From contig NC_063159.1 in assembly GCF_020921035.1 (NCBI RefSeq), forward strand, positions 8,534,501 through 8,598,500: a DNA stretch of 64,000 bases, read 5' to 3'. Positions 60,770 to 64,000 of the stretch are shown piece after piece; the stretch's first letter is position 1, and the number at the start of each line of letters is the position of its first letter. The notes below the pieces were generated by a model. The model did not search any database. It was not told the origin of the DNA and was given only the letters and a program-made list of their open reading frames with translations. The translations under genes were made by a program, and so were the position numbers. This stretch comes from Rhodamnia argentea (Eukaryota > Streptophyta > Magnoliopsida > Myrtales > Myrtaceae).

Positions 60770-62463
60770 GTTTTATCATATGAGAGGCGAGGTCGTACTT
60801 ATAGTACAAGACTTGAAATCTTAAGAAATCTTTGCATATTCTCAATTTGGTTCCGTAATTAATTATGATTATCTCATAGGCAATTTTAGTCAATATATTT
60901 CCATGAAAGCAGCATTTGTGATTAGAGCTTTAAATGGCGATGGATTTTTAGTACAAATTTATGATGCATTCCCATATCCCTCATGCTCTTCATGGATCGT
61001 ATCAAACTTTTGATTCTCCTTTCTATACTGGATACAAAAGATATTCCACCATATACTCTCTTCTGCCCATCCTAGGCAGTTCAATTCTAGGTTCTATCCT
61101 AGAAATCGCTTTGTAGGTTCTAGATTCTAGATTTTCAAATAGAATTAGCCCAATTCGGGGTATAGTAGGCCGGTTCGCAATTCTGGATCCAGGAACCGGA
61201 CTGATCCCCTTGTGATCCGGCCTTGAATTACCTAGGTAAGGCTGGTTCACAAGTTGAACTGGCCTTATTGATCACACCTAGTAAATAGATGGGAAAATTC
61301 CTACAAAAGCCTAAACATGCACCGGTGAATAGATTGAAATAAATTACTTTATACTACATTCAGAAAATAAACCCTTTATGCAAATGTTTTTTTTTTCTCT
61401 TTTGTTACATTCTTTTATAACATCAATATTAATAAAGGTCGTTAAAGCAAAGGTTCACGCTTTTTCCACTCCCCCTTATGGCTTTGACACTCCTTTTTAT
61501 GTGTGTTTTGACCATTTTATCCTTTGTGTGTAGCCCACCAAATCTAATACAATTTTATATGATTTTTTTATTAATTTTTTTATTTCGTTTCTTTTTTTTT
61601 CCTTGCGAATCCCACCTTGCTCCTTTTCTTCTTCTTCTTCCTCCATCCCACGCCTCCCACTCGTCCTTTTTTTTTTTTTCTCCTGCATGACATTCACTTC
61701 GACACCTCCCTCTCCCTCCAAAAACCCCGACTTTATTATGTCAATCCCGTCCTCCATAATTTCGCCAGCACCGGCATTGCGCTCACCAATGACCTCCCCA
61801 ATGATCCCCTTTTCTCTGCACGATGGTAATATTCAGAAGCAAATTACCTCAATGTTAAACATCTTTTAGGTGGAAGTTTAGAACTCACGAAAGCAATATG
61901 AATCTCCGGCGAGACGCAATAAGAGGTAATGACAATTATGGCTTTACTAGATTGAGGTTAATTGAGTGTCAAAAGGAATTTTCCATAAATGTTCATAAGA
62001 TATTACCATTTGCTATCCGACACAGAATTTCATGTACACAAAGAAATTCTTTAAAAGTCCATGCAATCACTCGTTATCATAATAAGGCTCCAAAATTATA
62101 GTTCATATCCAATAGGGAAATGAAAATCAAAAGTTTAATACGGGGAAATGGTCTTTTGACATCAAGAGCATGGCGTATATGAGAATGCATCACGTAATTG
62201 GCAGTAAGAATCCATCTTGATTTGAAACTCTCAATTTCAATGCTCTTTTTTAGGAAGTATATCAACAAATTTCCTATGAGATTATCATAGTTAATTAAGG
62301 AACCAAATTGACAATATGCAAAAAGTTGTTGAGTTTTCGAGTCTAGCACTATAAATACATGTCGCAGTTCCTACCATGGAACATGGTAAACACATAAAGA
62401 GAATTATACGGACTAAACCTCTCTCCTCCAAGCAATGTCCTAGCAGCTCCTAAGCAGGTGATC
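60770..62463. other. Repeat-rich spacer
   Basis: 60770-61020 is the small-ORF downstream block in plus orientation. 62100-62390 is a fourth, diverged copy in minus orientation (TTTATAGTGCTAGACTCGAA on the minus strand). 61070-61250 is GAACCGG-type repeat sequence. 61590-61680 is a pyrimidine-rich low-complexity stretch. No gene is supported. Confidence 0.45.
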
Positions 62464-63940
62464 TTAACAGAATTTCCAATAAGTATTGTAGCTAACACAA
62501 GAGACACAAGTCGTCGTTGGTTCGTCCGCGATCCTCCTTTGCATCTGGTAGTTAAGTGCATTTTCTCTCGCCGCATCGGCCATGGTTGAATTGATCCGTC
62601 ATGGCTTCCGGTGCGGCTCCTAGCTCACACCTGGACAAAGCTTTCTCCTTTATTTGTTGATTTTGAAGTTGCCTCTCATCACTGGCCATTTCTTCCGTGG
62701 TCATGTTTAGGAGCCTCTCCGGCTCGACGTGACCGAGAAGAAGTTTTCTCTGGAAATCCGCATTGTTGGGATCCTCAATGTTGAACATTATGGACCTGTA
62801 CTTCCTCTTGTGGATGCCGTTCATATGACCCCAGTTCTAGAACAGAGTTGACTCAAGGGAGACAGCGATTCTAGGTGGGTCAGATCCGTTCACCTCGTCG
62901 ATGATATCATTGCTGGCTTCACTAGAAACTCTGGACAAAGCCTCAAAGAGAAGTTCTCGTACTCTGTCCCTCATCGGGTCGTCGCATTTAGTCATCGCAG
63001 TAGACACTGGCTGAGCAGGTTTAGGGGACAACTTTTCAGAACCAGGAATTCCATTTGGCTCGAATTTCCTTTTCTTTGCTTCAGACTGGAAAGAGGAGGA
63101 GTTTTCTAACTTATTCTCCCTGGTTTTTGCGCATTCATGATGGTCCACACTTGCATTCCTCTTGCATCCTTTCGATTCTTCCATGACAATTTGTTTCCAC
63201 TGCTGTATCAAGTCGGATGCAAAAGCTTGTATCTTTTTCCTAGGATGTTTTGTAAGGCGTCTGAGACCTTTTCCAACCTAAAATCAAGGCCAGTAATATC
63301 GGTTCAGTTATGCATAATAATAGATAGAATAATGAAAAGATCAAAATATGAATAATGAATTTGTGGAGGAAAAGAAATTACCCTCTTAATGGAAAGAATT
63401 ATCACTTCGGATTTATTTCTTTGCATGACCTAGAAATATAAGGCTTCCGCCATTTTTACAAGACGAAATGTGTGGTCTCAATCGCGACGCTAGAAATTCT
63501 ATCTAGCAGTGTGGTTATCTTAGCGTTACCCTTGCCTATATTACATTACATCTACTCGAATTAAATGGAGATACCTATTCATTGTTCACCACATTCTACG
63601 TAAACTAAGGTCGAACGCAAAACAGCATACAACATTGAATATTCTCATCTGATTCTTGAACAAGAAAAGCACAATCGACAAAAATTCACACTCTCACTAG
63701 TCCTGCTCAGCTGATAACAAAGGAGAGATGAAAGCAAGCACATGCAAATCAGAAATAGAGACGAAGAAAAGGGAATATACCTGAGTGGAGTCGAGGACTT
63801 GAGTCGTGACCGGGAAGGACTTGAGGCGCTGCAAGGCGTTGATGCACCGTCCTTCTTCATCGGCCCCTCCACCTTTCCCATTCACAGCCGCCGCGTCTGC
63901 AGCTTTGCTTGCCAATCACCTCCACCAACTCCGCCTCCAT
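62464..63940 (-). pseudogene. TFIIS transcription elongation factor pseudogene 2
   Basis: Exon 1 (63940-63781) starts MEAELVEV from the ATG at 63940, then needs a one-base shift to read ASKAADAAAVNG and INALQRLKSFPVTTQVLDST. Exon 2 starts at 63277 after TTTTAG with VGKGLRRLTKHPRKKIQAFA and the LW-domain end, then the central domain (DDPMRDRVRELLFEALSRVS, KRKYRSIMFNIEDPN, TEEMASDERQLQNQQIKEKA). A TAG at 62839-62837 replaces a codon for Gln or a similar residue. In the zinc ribbon an extra base after GERKCT shifts the frame. Ligand 1 is His and ligand 4 is Tyr, while the Asp-Glu pair survives in the shifted frame. The gene would end at TAA 62464. At least three lesions make it non-functional. 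It keeps exons lost from pseudogene 1. Confidence 0.88.
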
Positions 63941-64000
63941 CTCTCCGCTTCAACTTCACCAACGTTAACACATAGCACATATCAATTCCTCCACATCCAA

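Noticed and set aside
1-64000. CRISPR arrays, operons and bacterial-type regulatory sites
   Set aside because: The window is plant nuclear DNA with spliced genes. The direct repeats present are microsatellites or transposon arms without the regular spacer pattern.

Overview
The window is nuclear genomic DNA from a flowering plant, almost certainly a eudicot. Genes are split by many short GT-AG introns, two enzymes start with plastid-targeting-like leaders, and the gene families (Rab GDI, SKIP35, ARGOS/OSR, AGPase APS2, augmin AUG1, plant DapB, DUF4220-DUF594) are typical of land plants. A rosid such as a Myrtaceae species would fit the DUF4220 array and the MITE load, but that is only an impression. 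Exons below were placed by reading splice sites and matching to remembered family sequences. In every complete gene the summed exon length is a multiple of three.

Layout. 0.2-4.5 kb (minus): Rab GDP-dissociation inhibitor copy 1, cut by the left edge. 4.5-8.3 kb: spacer with a foldback element and an RPL35 remnant. 8.3-14.9 kb (minus): complete GDI copy 2, a tandem duplicate about 10.4 kb away with matching introns. 18.5-22.7 kb (plus): SKIP35 ankyrin protein. 24.8-25.2 kb (minus): ARGOS/OSR-like organ-size protein. 27.9-39.9 kb: a decayed tandem array built around a DUF4220-DUF594 membrane-protein gene. Its best copy (35.8-38.4 kb) has one in-frame stop and a 398-bp MITE with an 8-bp target-site duplication, and a 2.7-kb LTR-like insertion splits another unit. 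40.4-43.4 kb (minus): APS2-like ADP-glucose pyrophosphorylase with its catalytic Asp replaced by His. 45.3-47.1 kb (plus): augmin subunit 1. 47.4-47.9 kb (minus): Gnk2-domain pseudogene. 49.5-53.4 kb (plus): plastid dihydrodipicolinate reductase. 54-64 kb: a pseudogene and repeat zone with a RING-H2 remnant, three copies of an unknown small-ORF family, large MITEs and two broken TFIIS copies.

The intact genes are mostly housekeeping functions (vesicle traffic, SCF-linked ankyrin protein, organ size, spindle/microtubule nucleation, lysine synthesis) and do not form a pathway. The notable biology is genome evolution: tandem duplication followed by MITE, LTR and point-mutation decay, plus conserved loss of catalytic residues in the APS2-type protein. 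I did not find a convincing new multi-gene system. The best candidates for something undescribed are the small-ORF family at 54.9, 55.3 and 60.5 kb and the structured DUF4220 repeat array.
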